Shown here piece by piece: positions 20,466 to 29,320 of a stretch of DNA of 37,202 bases. The stretch comes from Cellulomonas bogoriensis 69B4 = DSM 16987 (lineage in GTDB: Bacteria > Actinomycetota > Actinomycetes > Actinomycetales > Cellulomonadaceae). A program made the position numbers and the translations under genes. Under the pieces are notes generated by a model. That model saw only the letters and a list, made by a program, of their open reading frames with translations. It was not told the origin of the DNA and made no database searches. Where the stretch lies: contig NZ_AXCZ01000008.1 in assembly GCF_000767165.1 (NCBI RefSeq), positions 1-37,202 on the forward strand, written 5' to 3'. Position 1 is the first letter of the stretch. The number at the start of each line of letters is the position of its first letter.

Positions 20466-21682
20466 CGCTGGGCCTCGGGGATGGACGCGAGGTAGGCCTG
20501 GTGGTTGCGTGCGACCTCGGTGACGCTGTCCCCCCCGAACTTCTCCAGGACGGCGTCGGCGAGGACGAGCGCGACCATCGCCTCGGCGACGACGGCGGCG
20601 GGGGGGACGGCGCACACGTCGGAGCGTTGGTGGATGGCGCGGGCGGTGTCGCCGGTCGCGACGTCGACGGTGTCCAGGGCCTTGGGCACGGTGGAGATCG
20701 GCTTCATGGCGGCGCGGACCTTGAGGACCTCACCGTTGCTCATGCCTCCCTCGACGCCCCCGGCGCGGTTGGTGCGGCGGCGGATGCGCCCGGTGACGGG
20801 GTCGCGCTCGATCTCGTCGTGGGCGGCCGAGCCGCGCCGGGCGGCGGTGCGGAACCCGTCGCCGACCTCGGTGCCCTTGATGGCCTGGACGCCCATGAGG
20901 GCGGCGGCCAGGCGGGCGTCGAGGCGACGGTCCCAGTGGGTGTAGCTTCCCAGGCCGGTGGGCACCCCGTAGGCGAGGACCTCCACGACCCCGCCGAGGG
21001 TGTCGCCGTCCTTGTGGCACCGGTCGATCTCGGCGACCATCTCCGCCGAGGTGGCGGCGTGGAAGCACCGCACCGGGTCGGCGTCCAGGGCGGGCACGTC
21101 GTCCGGGGTGGGGAGCACCGCGTCCTCGGGGCTGCCCACGGGACCGATGGCCACCACGTGGGACACGAACCGCACCCCGACGGCCTGCTCGAGGAACCGT
21201 GCCGCGACCGTGCCGAGCGCGACCCGGGTGGCGGTCTCCCGCGCGGAGGCACGCTCCAGGACGGGCCTGGCGTCGTCGAACCCGTACTTGCGCATGCCCA
21301 CGAGGTCGGCGTGACCGGGGCGGGGTCGGGTCAGGGGCCGGTTGCGGGCGATCTCCCGCTCGTCCCCGGTGCCCGCGTCGATCAGGAGCCGCTCCGGGGG
21401 CACCGGGTCGGCGGACATGACGTCGACCCACTTGGGCCACTCGGTGTTGCCGATCTCGACGGCCATCGGGCCGCCCTGCGACACCCCGTGACGCAGGCCC
21501 GCCAGCACCCGCACCTCGTCCTGCTCGAACGACATGCGGGCCCCCCGCCCGTACCCGAGCCGACGCCTTGCCAACGCCCCCTGGATGTCACCGGTGGTCA
21601 CCTCGACCCCGGCCGGCAGGCCCTCGAGGATGCCCACCAGGGCCTGACCGTGGGACTCCCCCGACGTCAACCAACGCAGCAT
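20462..21682 (-). CDS. aroC: Chorismate synthase
   Basis: This 406-residue FMN-dependent enzyme converts EPSP to chorismate. Signatures are [20 protein letters not shown] at the N-terminus, [44 protein letters not shown] and [17 protein letters not shown] 21682 gives the family N-terminus (MLRWLTSGE). No Shine-Dalgarno is visible, but GATGAT ends 7 nt upstream, so it may also be leaderless. The gene leads the aro operon and lies just downstream of the T4P block. Confidence 0.97.
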   Translation of the reverse strand: MLRWLTSGESHGQALVGILEGLPAGVEVTTGDIQGALARRRLGYGRGARMSFEQDEVRVLAGLRHGVSQGGPMAVEIGNTEWPKWVDVMSADPVPPERLLIDAGTGDEREIARNRPLTRPRPGHADLVGMRKYGFDDARPVLERASARETATRVALGTVAARFLEQAVGVRFVSHVVAIGPVGSPEDAVLPTPDDVPALDADPVRCFHAATSAEMVAEIDRCHKDGDTLGGVVEVLAYGVPTGLGSYTHWDRRLDARLAAALMGVQAIKGTEVGDGFRTAARRGSAAHDEIERDPVTGRIRRRTNRAGGVEGGMSNGEVLKVRAAMKPISTVPKALDTVDVATGDTARAIHQRSDVCAVPPAAVVAEAMVALVLADAVLEKFGGDSVTEVARNHQAYLASIPEAQR

Positions 21683-21716
21683 GCGCCGATCATCCCACGC
21701 GCCCCGCATGCACCGG

Positions 21717-21745
21717 GGCCCACGTCCGGGCAGCGGACGTGGGCC
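21717..21745 (-). terminator. Perfect 12-bp inverted repeat ending the T4P block
   Basis: GGCCCACGTCCG (21717-21728) and its exact complement CGGACGTGGGCC (21734-21745) flank the 5-nt loop GGCAG, between the pilO stop and aroC. It would form a very stable hairpin in the pil transcript. There is no U-tract, so termination would be of the U-less kind proposed for high-GC bacteria. Confidence 0.7.
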
Positions 21746-21774
21746 TGGGTGGGTCCTGCGGGTGACGGGTGCGT

Positions 21775-22548
21775 TCAGCTCGCGATGGTCTCGTCCTCGG
21801 ACGGCGCCGACTCACCGTCACCTTCGGCGACCTCGCCGCCGGGGGTGCTCTGGAGCACGTACACGAACCCGTCGATGATGGTCTCGGCGTCGCCGTGCTC
21901 GGTGGCCGGCCGTCCCCCGCTCGCCTCGGCCTCCTCCTGCCCGGTGACCGTCAACCCGGTCACGACGAAGAGCCGGGTGAGCCCCTCCTGGACCGAGTCC
22001 ACGAACGAGACGGTGTCGTCGTAGGTGCCGACGACGGTGATCTGCACGGGGATGGCGACGAAACCCTGGACGCCGCCGCTGGGCGGAGCCTGCTCGGGCG
22101 CCGGCCCGGTCGCTCCGGGCTCGGGTTCCGTGGCCTCGTCCCCTTCGGCGCCCTCCGGCTCGGGCTCCGCCGGCGCTGCCTCCGGCGGTGTCGCGGCGAA
22201 GAACTCCTCCGGGCGCCCGGGCGTGACGTTGAGGACGGTGACCCCTGCGCCGTCCGCGGCGTCGTCCAGCTCACGCAGGAGGTCCGGGACACCGTCGTCG
22301 AGCGGGATCTGCTCCTGGATGGCGGCGAGCTCGGCCCGGTAGAGGTCGAGGTCCTCGAACTGCTGGCGCAACGTCGCCAGGCGCTGGGCCTGGATGTCGT
22401 TCTGCTGTCGGGTGCTCTCGATCTCCTCCAGCGCCGTCCCTGCGCGCTGGAGCTGGGGGCCGATCCCGACGAACCAGGCGAGCACCAGGACGAGGACGGC
22501 ACCGACAACGGCCCCGGCGATCCACGGGCCGGGCTTGGTGGCAGACAT
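21775..22548 (-). CDS. pilO: PilO-like type IV pilus assembly protein
   Basis: This 257-residue bitopic protein has a membrane helix at about residues 9-30 ([21 protein letters not shown]). A coiled-coil follows ([44 protein letters not shown]), as does a PilO-type ferredoxin-like domain ([49 protein letters not shown]). An acidic Pro/Glu-rich insertion of about 40 residues splits the domain, and the C-terminus is acidic and disordered. In the family PilO pairs with PilN in the inner-membrane alignment complex. ATG 22548 overlaps the pilN stop in ATGA. It is called by context plus architecture; sequence similarity is low, as usual for PilO. Confidence 0.8.
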   Translation of the reverse strand: MSATKPGPWIAGAVVGAVLVLVLAWFVGIGPQLQRAGTALEEIESTRQQNDIQAQRLATLRQQFEDLDLYRAELAAIQEQIPLDDGVPDLLRELDDAADGAGVTVLNVTPGRPEEFFAATPPEAAPAEPEPEGAEGDEATEPEPGATGPAPEQAPPSGGVQGFVAIPVQITVVGTYDDTVSFVDSVQEGLTRLFVVTGLTVTGQEEAEASGGRPATEHGDAETIIDGFVYVLQSTPGGEVAEGDGESAPSEDETIAS

Positions 22549-23240
22549 CAGTCCTCCTCCTCGACGGCGTCGAAGCGCCGCGCGTAGGCCTCGTCGGTCA
22601 CCTGGACCGATCCGGTCACGTCGTAGTACTCGATCCCCTCGAGCGGGCCGGACGAGCCCTCGGTGCGTCCGGTGAACGTGACGTACGCGTCCTGGAACGC
22701 CGGGATGCTCTCGAGCTGTTCGGCCCAGCGGGCCACGTCGGGCAGCTCCAGCGCGTGGCCCTGGAACTCGAGCGTGACGACCGAGGGCTGGTGCAGCGGG
22801 TTGGACACCGTCGCACCGGGCTGCATGGGGGTGGCCCCCGAGGTGCGGATGCTCGTGAACGCCACGTCGGAGGGGGACACCGTCATGAGGTCCTCGAGAT
22901 AGCCCGCCCAGAGGATCTCGGTGGAGGACCCGAGGAGGCGCGCGCGGGTCGCCGCGTCGAGGTCGGCAAGCACCCGGGGCACCTCGGAGTACTGGCGCTG
23001 CTCGGCGATCAGGCGCGCGGTCTCGGCACGCTCGGCCTCGAGCTCGCGCTCGGCGGCCTGGGCGAACAGCATCGAACCGACGAACCCGACGGCGGCGGCG
23101 ACCACGACGCCCACCAGGGCCAGCGCGAGCAGCCGCTTGAGGGTCCGCAGCGAACGTGAGGCCCGGATCTCGGCCGGGAGGAGGTTGACCTGCGGCACGG
23201 CGCTGGCCCCTTGGAGGATCCCGCCCTTGGGGGTGCTCAT
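22548..23240 (-). CDS. pilN: PilN-like type IV pilus assembly protein
   Basis: This 230-residue protein has a short cytoplasmic tail carrying VNLLP (residues 18-22), the conserved PilN motif that docks in the groove of PilM. A membrane helix follows at about residues 38-60, then a coiled-coil (AERELEAERAETARLIAEQRQ) and an extracellular domain of PilN/GspL type. ATG 23240 overlaps the pilM stop in ATGA. With PilM and PilO it forms the cytoplasm-to-membrane alignment complex; PilP and the PilQ secretin are absent, as expected for a cell without an outer membrane. Confidence 0.85.
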   Translation of the reverse strand: MSTPKGGILQGASAVPQVNLLPAEIRASRSLRTLKRLLALALVGVVVAAAVGFVGSMLFAQAAERELEAERAETARLIAEQRQYSEVPRVLADLDAATRARLLGSSTEILWAGYLEDLMTVSPSDVAFTSIRTSGATPMQPGATVSNPLHQPSVVTLEFQGHALELPDVARWAEQLESIPAFQDAYVTFTGRTEGSSGPLEGIEYYDVTGSVQVTDEAYARRFDAVEEED

Positions 23241-24292
23241 GCCACGGCTCCCATCGCCAGGCCCACGGCGATGGGGCACTCGGGCTGGATGGCGTCCCAC
23301 GCCTCGCCGGTCGGCGCAGCCCGGCCGGCCCTGAACTGGGCCAGGGGCTCCCCGATCGAGACCGGGACCCTGCCTGCGCTGGCGAGGTACTGCCCGACCC
23401 CCGGCATCTGCGCTCCACCGCCACTGAGCACCACCATCTCCACCGCGGAGCCGGGGTGGTTGCCCGCGTAGTACACGAAGGTGTTGCGCACCGACTCGAT
23501 GAGCGAGCGGGTCACGGAGCTGACCGCCTCCGCGGCGCCCTGCAGCTCAGGGGTCACCTGGTACCCGACGCCGACCTGCCGCTTGATCTGCTCGGCCTCG
23601 GAGACAGCGATGTTCATCGCGGTGGTCACCGCGTCGGTGACGTCCTGACCACCCGAGGGCAGCATCCGGATGAACTCGGGTCGACCTCCGGAGACGACGG
23701 CCACGGTGGTGATCCGGGCGCCGATGTCGACCAGTGCCACCGTGCGGTCGGCGAGGTCGCCGTGGACCTGGACCCGGGCGAGTGCGAACGCGTTCAGGTC
23801 GACCATCACCGGCCGGAGGCCCGCGGTCTCGACGGCGAGGGTGTTGGCCTGGACGGTGTCCTTGGTCGCCGCGACGAGCAGCCCCTTGGCCATGAGCCCG
23901 TTGTTGGCGGCGTAGGTCGAGACGGGGTAGTAGTCGAGCAGTGCGTCCTCGACCGCCACCGGGAGCATGTCCTGGACCTGGAACGGCAGGGAGGAACGGA
24001 TCTGGGCGATGGGCATCGCGGGCAGCTCGAGCTCGCGGACGAGGACCCGCTGGTTCCCGATCCCGATGACGACGTCGCGGGTGGCGAACTTCGCCTGCGC
24101 CCACAGCTGACGCAGGGCGCTGGCCACGGTCTCGGGCTCGGCGACCTCACCGTCCCTCACCGCGCCGAGCGGGAGGGGTACCTGCCCGTAGCGCACCAGG
24201 GTGGGGCCGGACCGGCTTGACCCCTGGTCGACCTCGGCCGCTCTCACGTGCGTCGTCCCGATGTCGAGACCGACGACCACTTTCTTGCCCAC
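23237..24292 (-). CDS. pilM: PilM, actin-like type IV pilus assembly ATPase
   Basis: This 351-residue protein has a FtsA/actin fold. Phosphate-1 loop: VVVGLDIGTTHVRAAEV (residues 5-21). Phosphate-2: ALVDIGARITTVAVVSGG near 190. Adenosine loop: MVVLSGGGAQMPGVGQYL near 290. LPFQVQDMLPVAVEDALLDY belongs to the 1C subdomain. GTG 24292 has GGAGG 5 nt upstream. It heads pilM-N-O and has its own sigma-28-like promoter in the 79-bp gap after the prepilin peptidase gene. PilM links the cytoplasmic motor side to PilN. Confidence 0.93.
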   Translation of the reverse strand: MGKKVVVGLDIGTTHVRAAEVDQGSSRSGPTLVRYGQVPLPLGAVRDGEVAEPETVASALRQLWAQAKFATRDVVIGIGNQRVLVRELELPAMPIAQIRSSLPFQVQDMLPVAVEDALLDYYPVSTYAANNGLMAKGLLVAATKDTVQANTLAVETAGLRPVMVDLNAFALARVQVHGDLADRTVALVDIGARITTVAVVSGGRPEFIRMLPSGGQDVTDAVTTAMNIAVSEAEQIKRQVGVGYQVTPELQGAAEAVSSVTRSLIESVRNTFVYYAGNHPGSAVEMVVLSGGGAQMPGVGQYLASAGRVPVSIGEPLAQFRAGRAAPTGEAWDAIQPECPIAVGLAMGAVA

Positions 24293-24325
24293 AGATCCTC
24301 CGAACCTCGTGTGCGTCCAGTGGTT

Positions 24326-24353
24326 CTATCGGGCGACGGTGCCGTGGTCTTGA
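24326..24353 (-). promoter_or_regulatory. Sigma-28-like promoter of pilM-N-O
   Basis: Minus strand: TCAA (24350-24353), 16-bp spacer, CCCGATAG (24326-24333). The wider -35 context CCCTCAAGA is identical to that before pilT. The predicted start is about 8 nt downstream, which leaves a leader of about 25 nt with the GGAGG site. Confidence 0.65.
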
Positions 24354-24371
24354 GGGATTGACGGGGCGATG

Positions 24372-25151
24372 TCACAGCACGAGGTCGAGGTACGCCCTCC
24401 ACAGCGTTTCTCCGACCGTCAGACCGAGCCATGCACCGGCCAGCATCCAGGGACCGAACGGGATCCCTGACTTGCGGCCGGCGCGGCGCGCGAGGATGAG
24501 ACCGATGGAGAACAGCCCACCGAGGAGAAAAGCGCTGAAGGCGCCAATCACCACGGCCCCCCACCCGACCCATCCGAGGTACAGACCGAGGAGTCCGGCG
24601 AGCTTCACGTCACCGAACCCCATGCCCTTCGGGTAGGCCATCGCCAGGGCGAAGTACGCGATGAAGAGGATGGCACCCGCGGCTGCCGCCCTCAGCAGCG
24701 ACCCGATGCCAGAGGTGGTGAGGGCAGCCGCAGACAGGGCGACGACAGCGACCACGTAGGAGGGCAGCACGATCTTGTCCGGGAGCCGGTGCACGTCGAG
24801 GTCGATCATCGCCAGGGCGATCGACACCGCAGCGAGGTACAGGTACGCGGGAAGATCCGGTCGGAAGCCAAGACCCCAGGTCAACGCCACGAAGGCCAGG
24901 GCCGTCGCGAGCTCGACGAGCGGGTAGCGCACCGGGATCCTGGCGCCGCAGTGTCGGCACCGGCCCTTCAGGAGCAGCCACGACAGGACCGGCACGTTGT
25001 CACGTGGGGCGATCTCCGCGTCGCATCCCGGGCAGCTGCTGCGGGGACGGACCACCGACCGGTCCCGCGGTACACGCCAGATGACGACGTTGAGGAAGGA
25101 CCCGATCGCGAGACCGACCACCCCCACCAGGACGTAGACGAGGACCTCCAT
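24372..25151 (-). CDS. pilD: Prepilin peptidase / N-methyltransferase
   Basis: This 259-residue polytopic aspartyl protease cleaves the class III leader of prepilins and methylates the new N-terminus. The cytoplasmic methylase/zinc region has two CxxC pairs (CPGC and CRHC) around residues 40-70 after GSFLNVVIWRVPR. The catalytic aspartates are in AMIDLDVHRLPDKI and in GMGFGDVKLAGLLG (the FGxGD-type motif, here GFGD). About seven further hydrophobic segments are seen. It lies 9 bp after the PilX-like gene, so it is probably the last gene of the minor-pilin unit. Substrates should be PilA and the V/W/X pseudopilins nearby. Confidence 0.95.
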   Translation of the reverse strand: MEVLVYVLVGVVGLAIGSFLNVVIWRVPRDRSVVRPRSSCPGCDAEIAPRDNVPVLSWLLLKGRCRHCGARIPVRYPLVELATALAFVALTWGLGFRPDLPAYLYLAAVSIALAMIDLDVHRLPDKIVLPSYVVAVVALSAAALTTSGIGSLLRAAAAGAILFIAYFALAMAYPKGMGFGDVKLAGLLGLYLGWVGWGAVVIGAFSAFLLGGLFSIGLILARRAGRKSGIPFGPWMLAGAWLGLTVGETLWRAYLDLVL

Positions 25152-25160
25152 GACAGTCGA

Positions 25161-27131
25161 CTACCGGTAGCTGCCGTCGACGTTCATCACCGGACGGACC
25201 TCGACCCAGACGGTCACGCCATAGGTGGTGGTGACCGGCGAGAGGAACTTCGGTGGTGCGACGTGCTGAAAACGCAGGTCGTAGTTGTAGTTCTTGCCGT
25301 ACCCGGTGCCCACGGCCCCGCCGGAGCCGGTGCCGACCGTCCCCCGGTACTTCTGTGCGATCGCACCGTTGATCTCGAGAGTTCCGCGGTTACCGCCACG
25401 GTCGTAGTTCTGCACCATGAAGGTGTGCGCCACCGAGAGGATCGCAGCGTCGATCCGACGGTTGACGTACTGGGAGTTGTTGAGGATCTCGTTGCTGCGA
25501 CCGAAGTTCCAGCTCGTGACCGTTCCGGTCCGTTCGCACGTGTAGATGCCGGAGTTTCCCGAACCACTCGTCCGGTTGCACACCCAGTTGTTGCCCGACA
25601 TGACGGACGGGACGATCAACCACCACGACGCACCGGTGAGGCTCCGGGACTGGGCCACGGTCTGGTTCTCCCGGGTCTCGACGACGGCCGTCCCGCTGCT
25701 GGAGGAGAACGTCTGGCGCTCCGGGTTGTGGACGTAGACGGCGTTCTGACCGACGAGACCCAGGATGCTCTCGTTGCTGTCGACGTAGCGGACGTCGCCG
25801 GTGACGTAGATGTAGTTCTCGGCGGCGATGGTGAGCTTCGCGTTCACGTTGCCCTGGACGAAGGCGTCACCGTTGCGGCACCCGTAGACCTCGCTGTTGG
25901 CGACGTACTCGCCGGGCAGCGGGAACCCGACGGGGTTGCCTGCAGCGTTGCGGCCGGAGGACGACGTGCGGTCCTCGGGCAGGCAGGTCGGGGTGCCCGG
26001 CGCGCCGGGCGCCCAGTAGTTCGCGTCGGTGGGGTCGGCAGGAACGTTCTGGACGAACATGACGTTGTTGTCCGGCGGGGTGAACGTCTGACCGCCGGCG
26101 GACCCCAGGCCCGTGGGCCCCGGGGTGCCACAGCTGGAGTTGTTGACACCTGAGGATGGGCTCGTGAACCGCGTCCACGGGGAGTGGACGGTCACCCGCC
26201 CGTCGGAGTGGAACGTGATCCGGGTCGGCCCCGTGTACAGGCACCCGGGGCGGGGGACCAGATCGGGGATGTCAGGCCTGGTCTCACGCTTGATCTCCGC
26301 GTTCGTCTGCGGCATCCCGAGCGGCGCCTGGTACGCGGGCTGGTTGCCGGGCATCCGGGTGAAGCTGGGCGAGCCGGACCCGTGGTAGCGGGTGCCGGTC
26401 GTGTTCCAGGAGGTCGTCGTCCAACCGTTGAACGTCGGGTTCCCCGAGACCTGCATCGCGTCGTTGGTGTGCAAGGGCCCGTTGATCACGTCGGCGGTGA
26501 TGAAGTTGATCGTCCCGCATCCGGACGGGGGGTTGGCGGTGCTGCGACCTTCGTAGCGGTACCGGTTGCAGGCCGCCGGGTCGGAGCCGCTGATCTCAGG
26601 ATCGATGATCTCGTACTGGGTGAAGTAGAGGAACTCGATGAAGCCCCGCTGACGCAGGTCGGCGACCACCGTGCGCGTGCTGCCGTCGGCACGTCCGGTT
26701 GCCCGCACCCGCAGCGTCCCGGTCGTGTAGTAGTCGGAGTTGTCGACCTCGTAGCGGAAGTGGGCGGTACCGTCGCTCCCCGGGACCTCGGCCCACGGGC
26801 CACCCTCGCCGACACCGAACGCCGGGTTCGCCTGGTCGGGCAGGCGAACGGTCGATCCGGACGCCTGGGTGTACTCCGACTCCGGGTTGCCGAACACGAA
26901 GTAGCTGGTGTCGTTCGCGAGTCGGCTCTGGTACTCCTCGATACCGGCGTAGGCCGCGGCGAGGGCACCGTGCCAGTCCTGGTCCGACTTGGCCTTCCGT
27001 TGTGTCGAGATCGCGAACGTCGTGGCGGTGACGATGAGCATCGCGAGGACCGCCGTGACGGCAATGACCGTCACGAGGGCGATTCCCTCGTCTCCGTCGG
27101 CGGTGCGCTGGCGCCTGGCTCGGTCGGTCAC
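25161..27131 (-). CDS. Large PilX-like minor pilin / pilus-tip-like protein
   Basis: This 656-residue protein has one N-terminal hydrophobic helix after a charged, prepilin-like leader: DGDEGIALVTVIAVTAVLAM. The Glu at mature position 5 is missing, as in PilX-type pilins. Residues 40-190 resemble PilX-family pilins (QDWHGALAAAYAGIEEYQSRLAND). The rest is a long extracellular region rich in Ser, Thr, Asn and Gly with eight cysteines, which could form disulfides, and beta-strand-like repeats such as AENYIYVTGDVRYVD. GTG 27131 overlaps the PilW stop. It may cap the pilus or act as an adhesin; this is inference from size and position. Confidence 0.75.
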   Translation of the reverse strand: MTDRARRQRTADGDEGIALVTVIAVTAVLAMLIVTATTFAISTQRKAKSDQDWHGALAAAYAGIEEYQSRLANDTSYFVFGNPESEYTQASGSTVRLPDQANPAFGVGEGGPWAEVPGSDGTAHFRYEVDNSDYYTTGTLRVRATGRADGSTRTVVADLRQRGFIEFLYFTQYEIIDPEISGSDPAACNRYRYEGRSTANPPSGCGTINFITADVINGPLHTNDAMQVSGNPTFNGWTTTSWNTTGTRYHGSGSPSFTRMPGNQPAYQAPLGMPQTNAEIKRETRPDIPDLVPRPGCLYTGPTRITFHSDGRVTVHSPWTRFTSPSSGVNNSSCGTPGPTGLGSAGGQTFTPPDNNVMFVQNVPADPTDANYWAPGAPGTPTCLPEDRTSSSGRNAAGNPVGFPLPGEYVANSEVYGCRNGDAFVQGNVNAKLTIAAENYIYVTGDVRYVDSNESILGLVGQNAVYVHNPERQTFSSSSGTAVVETRENQTVAQSRSLTGASWWLIVPSVMSGNNWVCNRTSGSGNSGIYTCERTGTVTSWNFGRSNEILNNSQYVNRRIDAAILSVAHTFMVQNYDRGGNRGTLEINGAIAQKYRGTVGTGSGGAVGTGYGKNYNYDLRFQHVAPPKFLSPVTTTYGVTVWVEVRPVMNVDGSYR

Positions 27132-27844
27132 AGTGCTGCTCCCACTCGGTCGATGCCCAGGTTCGGCAGACCCACCTGGTTCTCGATGGTCACCGGCGCA
27201 GCCCGGCCGGTCGGGTCCGCCTGGACGTTCAGCCGGATCTCGATGACCGCGACCTGCTGCCGGGCGTTCAGGTTGAGGGCACCGCCGGCGGGCGGTGCGA
27301 GGACGTTGCAGTTCGGTGACGCAGGTGCGCACACGGTGCTGGACCGGTACCTGAAGAGCGCCGGGGAGTCCTCCGGGATCTGGCGCGCGACGGGCCTGCT
27401 GGAGTCCGGCGGGCGTGTGGGCGAGCCGAACGTCCAGTAGGGCGCCGACCCCGCGTCGGCGTTCCACCGTTCCTCGATGAGCTGACGGTTCTCGTCGATG
27501 CGGAACCTGACCTTGATGGGTCTCGGGTTCATCGAGTCGGTGTCGAGAAACGCGTGCAGGGTGATGTCATCGGGACGGGCCTCCAGCAGGACCGGGAGGT
27601 TGTCGGTGCCGTCCTGCCTGATCTCGGTCCCGGAACGGATGACACGCGTCAGCTCGTTCATGCCGATCGCCGCAGTGTTCGTGGAGTCGACCGCGCTGCG
27701 CTCCCGCGTGAAGGAGCGCGAGAAGTTGGTGACCAGGGTGAGCACCAGGGCGGTCACGACCGAGAACAGGAAGATCGAGATGAGGAGCTCGGGCAGGCCG
27801 AACCCGGCGTCCTCGCGACGAAGCCGTGCGATCGCTGCGTTCAT
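27128..27844 (-). CDS. PilW-like minor pilin
   Basis: This 238-residue protein has a class III prepilin signal at residues 12-36: REDAGFGLPELLISIFLF. Cleavage would follow Gly, and the conserved Glu at mature position 5 is present. After the helix comes STNTAAIGMNELTRVIRSGTEIR, typical of PilW/GspJ pseudopilins, and a C-terminal beta domain with one Cys pair (VCAPASPNCNV). ATG 27844 overlaps the PilV stop in ATGA. It is likely part of the tip-initiating minor pilin complex. Confidence 0.82.
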   Translation of the reverse strand: MNAAIARLRREDAGFGLPELLISIFLFSVVTALVLTLVTNFSRSFTRERSAVDSTNTAAIGMNELTRVIRSGTEIRQDGTDNLPVLLEARPDDITLHAFLDTDSMNPRPIKVRFRIDENRQLIEERWNADAGSAPYWTFGSPTRPPDSSRPVARQIPEDSPALFRYRSSTVCAPASPNCNVLAPPAGGALNLNARQQVAVIEIRLNVQADPTGRAAPVTIENQVGLPNLGIDRVGAAL

Positions 27845-29190
27845 GAGGACCTCGGGTCGAGCGTCAGGACGTTCCCGGTGACCGTCCCCCGGCTCATGGG
27901 AGCCATCTGACCGGAGGTGATGAGGGTCGACGGGTTGGACGACGTGCCCCGGTACAGCTGCCAGGAGCCGTACGGCAGCGCCAGGACCGCGTTGCCGTCC
28001 CCGTCGATCGGTGCCGGGTTGAAGATGAACTCGTACCCCTCGGAGCAGCCCGGGTCCTCGGTACCGGGGGGCGGGCTGCCCACGGACACCGCCCTGATGA
28101 ACCGGCTCCCGGTGGTGCCCGGCGTGACGGTCACGGTGACGAGGCCGGTGCGGACAGGGCCGGTCACGGTCTCCCCCGGGCCTCCAGCAAGAGCCTCCGA
28201 GCGCGCCCCTCCCGGCCATGCAGCGGGATCAGGCGACAGGCATCCTTCGGACACGCCCTCGATCGGTGCACGGTACCGGCCGGCGATCACGTCGTAGCCG
28301 GACGCGAAGGGGAAGGCGCTGAAGTTGCGGGGGTTGGTGCCCGTGGGCGCGGTGGGCTCGACGATCCCGTAGGTGCTGAGGAAGGTCGTGGGCATCGTGC
28401 GCGCCACGCTGGGGGTCGGCTCGGCGCCCTCGGCGTAGGTGACCCGGTACGTGGCTGCGGCGTCGTAGTTGAAGGACACCGAGGCGCTCGTGCCGGCCGA
28501 CACGGCGGTCGAGGTGGTGGGGTTCTCGACGTTGGTCACGTCACGGTAGCCGGGCCTGCTGATGGACACCCGGTAGCTGCCGGGCTCGACCCGCAGGATG
28601 AACGCACAGCCCTGCGCATCGGTGGTGACGGCCGGCAGCGCCGAGCCCACCGGCGACCCCGCCGCGTTGGTGCGCTGGGCCGTCACCGTCACGCCGCCGG
28701 CACCCTCACCGGCGCCGTTGAGCACCGACACCAGCAGCGTCCCCCTGGTGGGGTCGTTGATGCGGGTCTTCGGGTCGATGACGGTGTCCGCGCGGGCAGG
28801 CACGCTCCCGGCGCGCATGTTCTCCCACGACACCTCGACGTTGACCCGCTTGTACCGCAGCTGGCCACCACCACCGCCACAGACGATGTCCTCGTCCGGG
28901 TCCGAGATCCACGCCGTGGAACGGCTCACGGTGAACACGTCACCGTTGAGCTCACGCGTGTACGTCGTGTCGAGCAGGTCGAAGAGGTCCTCCTCCTCGC
29001 GCGCCCGGTCCACGGCCTCGGCGGCCAGGTGGGTCGCGACCTGGCGGGCGCGGGAGTCGCGCCCGATCGTCATGACCGAGAGCATCGTGTAGATGACCCC
29101 CGACGAGACCAGGGCGAAGATGAACATCGCCACCATGACCTCGACCAGGGTCAGCCCCTCGTCGGACGACTGGTACAGCCGCTTCCGCAT
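27841..29190 (-). CDS. PilV-like minor pilin with inserted carboxypeptidase-regulatory-like (Ig-fold) domain
   Basis: This 449-residue protein has the prepilin signal SSDEGLTLVEVMVAMFIFAL at residues 8-27 with Glu at mature position 5. The PilV/GspI-like part ends near residue 120 (VNVEVSWENMRAGS). From about residue 140 comes a domain matching carboxypeptidase-regulatory-like folds: GTLLVSVLNGAGEGAGGVTV, TTDAQGCAFILRVEPGSYRV, SISRPGYRDV. A second beta-rich part follows. The length is two to three times that of ordinary PilV. I chose ATG 29190, which has GGGAG at 4 nt; an in-frame GTG at 29217 is less well placed. It follows pilA after a 130-bp gap holding a strong hairpin. Confidence 0.8.
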   Translation of the reverse strand: MRKRLYQSSDEGLTLVEVMVAMFIFALVSSGVIYTMLSVMTIGRDSRARQVATHLAAEAVDRAREEEDLFDLLDTTYTRELNGDVFTVSRSTAWISDPDEDIVCGGGGGQLRYKRVNVEVSWENMRAGSVPARADTVIDPKTRINDPTRGTLLVSVLNGAGEGAGGVTVTAQRTNAAGSPVGSALPAVTTDAQGCAFILRVEPGSYRVSISRPGYRDVTNVENPTTSTAVSAGTSASVSFNYDAAATYRVTYAEGAEPTPSVARTMPTTFLSTYGIVEPTAPTGTNPRNFSAFPFASGYDVIAGRYRAPIEGVSEGCLSPDPAAWPGGARSEALAGGPGETVTGPVRTGLVTVTVTPGTTGSRFIRAVSVGSPPPGTEDPGCSEGYEFIFNPAPIDGDGNAVLALPYGSWQLYRGTSSNPSTLITSGQMAPMSRGTVTGNVLTLDPRSS

Positions 29191-29262
29191 CGCTCCCACG
29201 TCACCGACTCCCCTCACAGGAACCCCACTAGCTCCGACGTCTGATCAATCCCCCGAACATGC

Positions 29263-29306
29263 GACCGGATGTGGGAACCGTCTCGCGACGGCGCCCACAT
29301 CCGGTC
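29263..29306 (-). terminator. Nested hairpin between pilA and minor pilin genes
   Basis: GACCGGATGTGGG (29263-29275) and its exact complement (29294-29306) enclose a second hairpin, CCGTC-TCGC-GACGG (278-291 of the same kilobase), separated by 2-nt internal loops. It lies 15 bp after the pilA stop in the pilA transcript. No U-tract follows. It probably acts as a partial terminator or 3'-end stabiliser that keeps pilA mRNA in excess over the minor pilins. Confidence 0.7.
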
Positions 29307-29320
29307 CACGTCACAATGGA

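Noticed and set aside
21775-24292. Missing pilP and pilQ as a sign of a broken pilus system
   Set aside because: Secretin and its lipoprotein are outer-membrane parts. Monoderm T4P systems normally lack them, and all cytoplasmic and membrane parts are intact.
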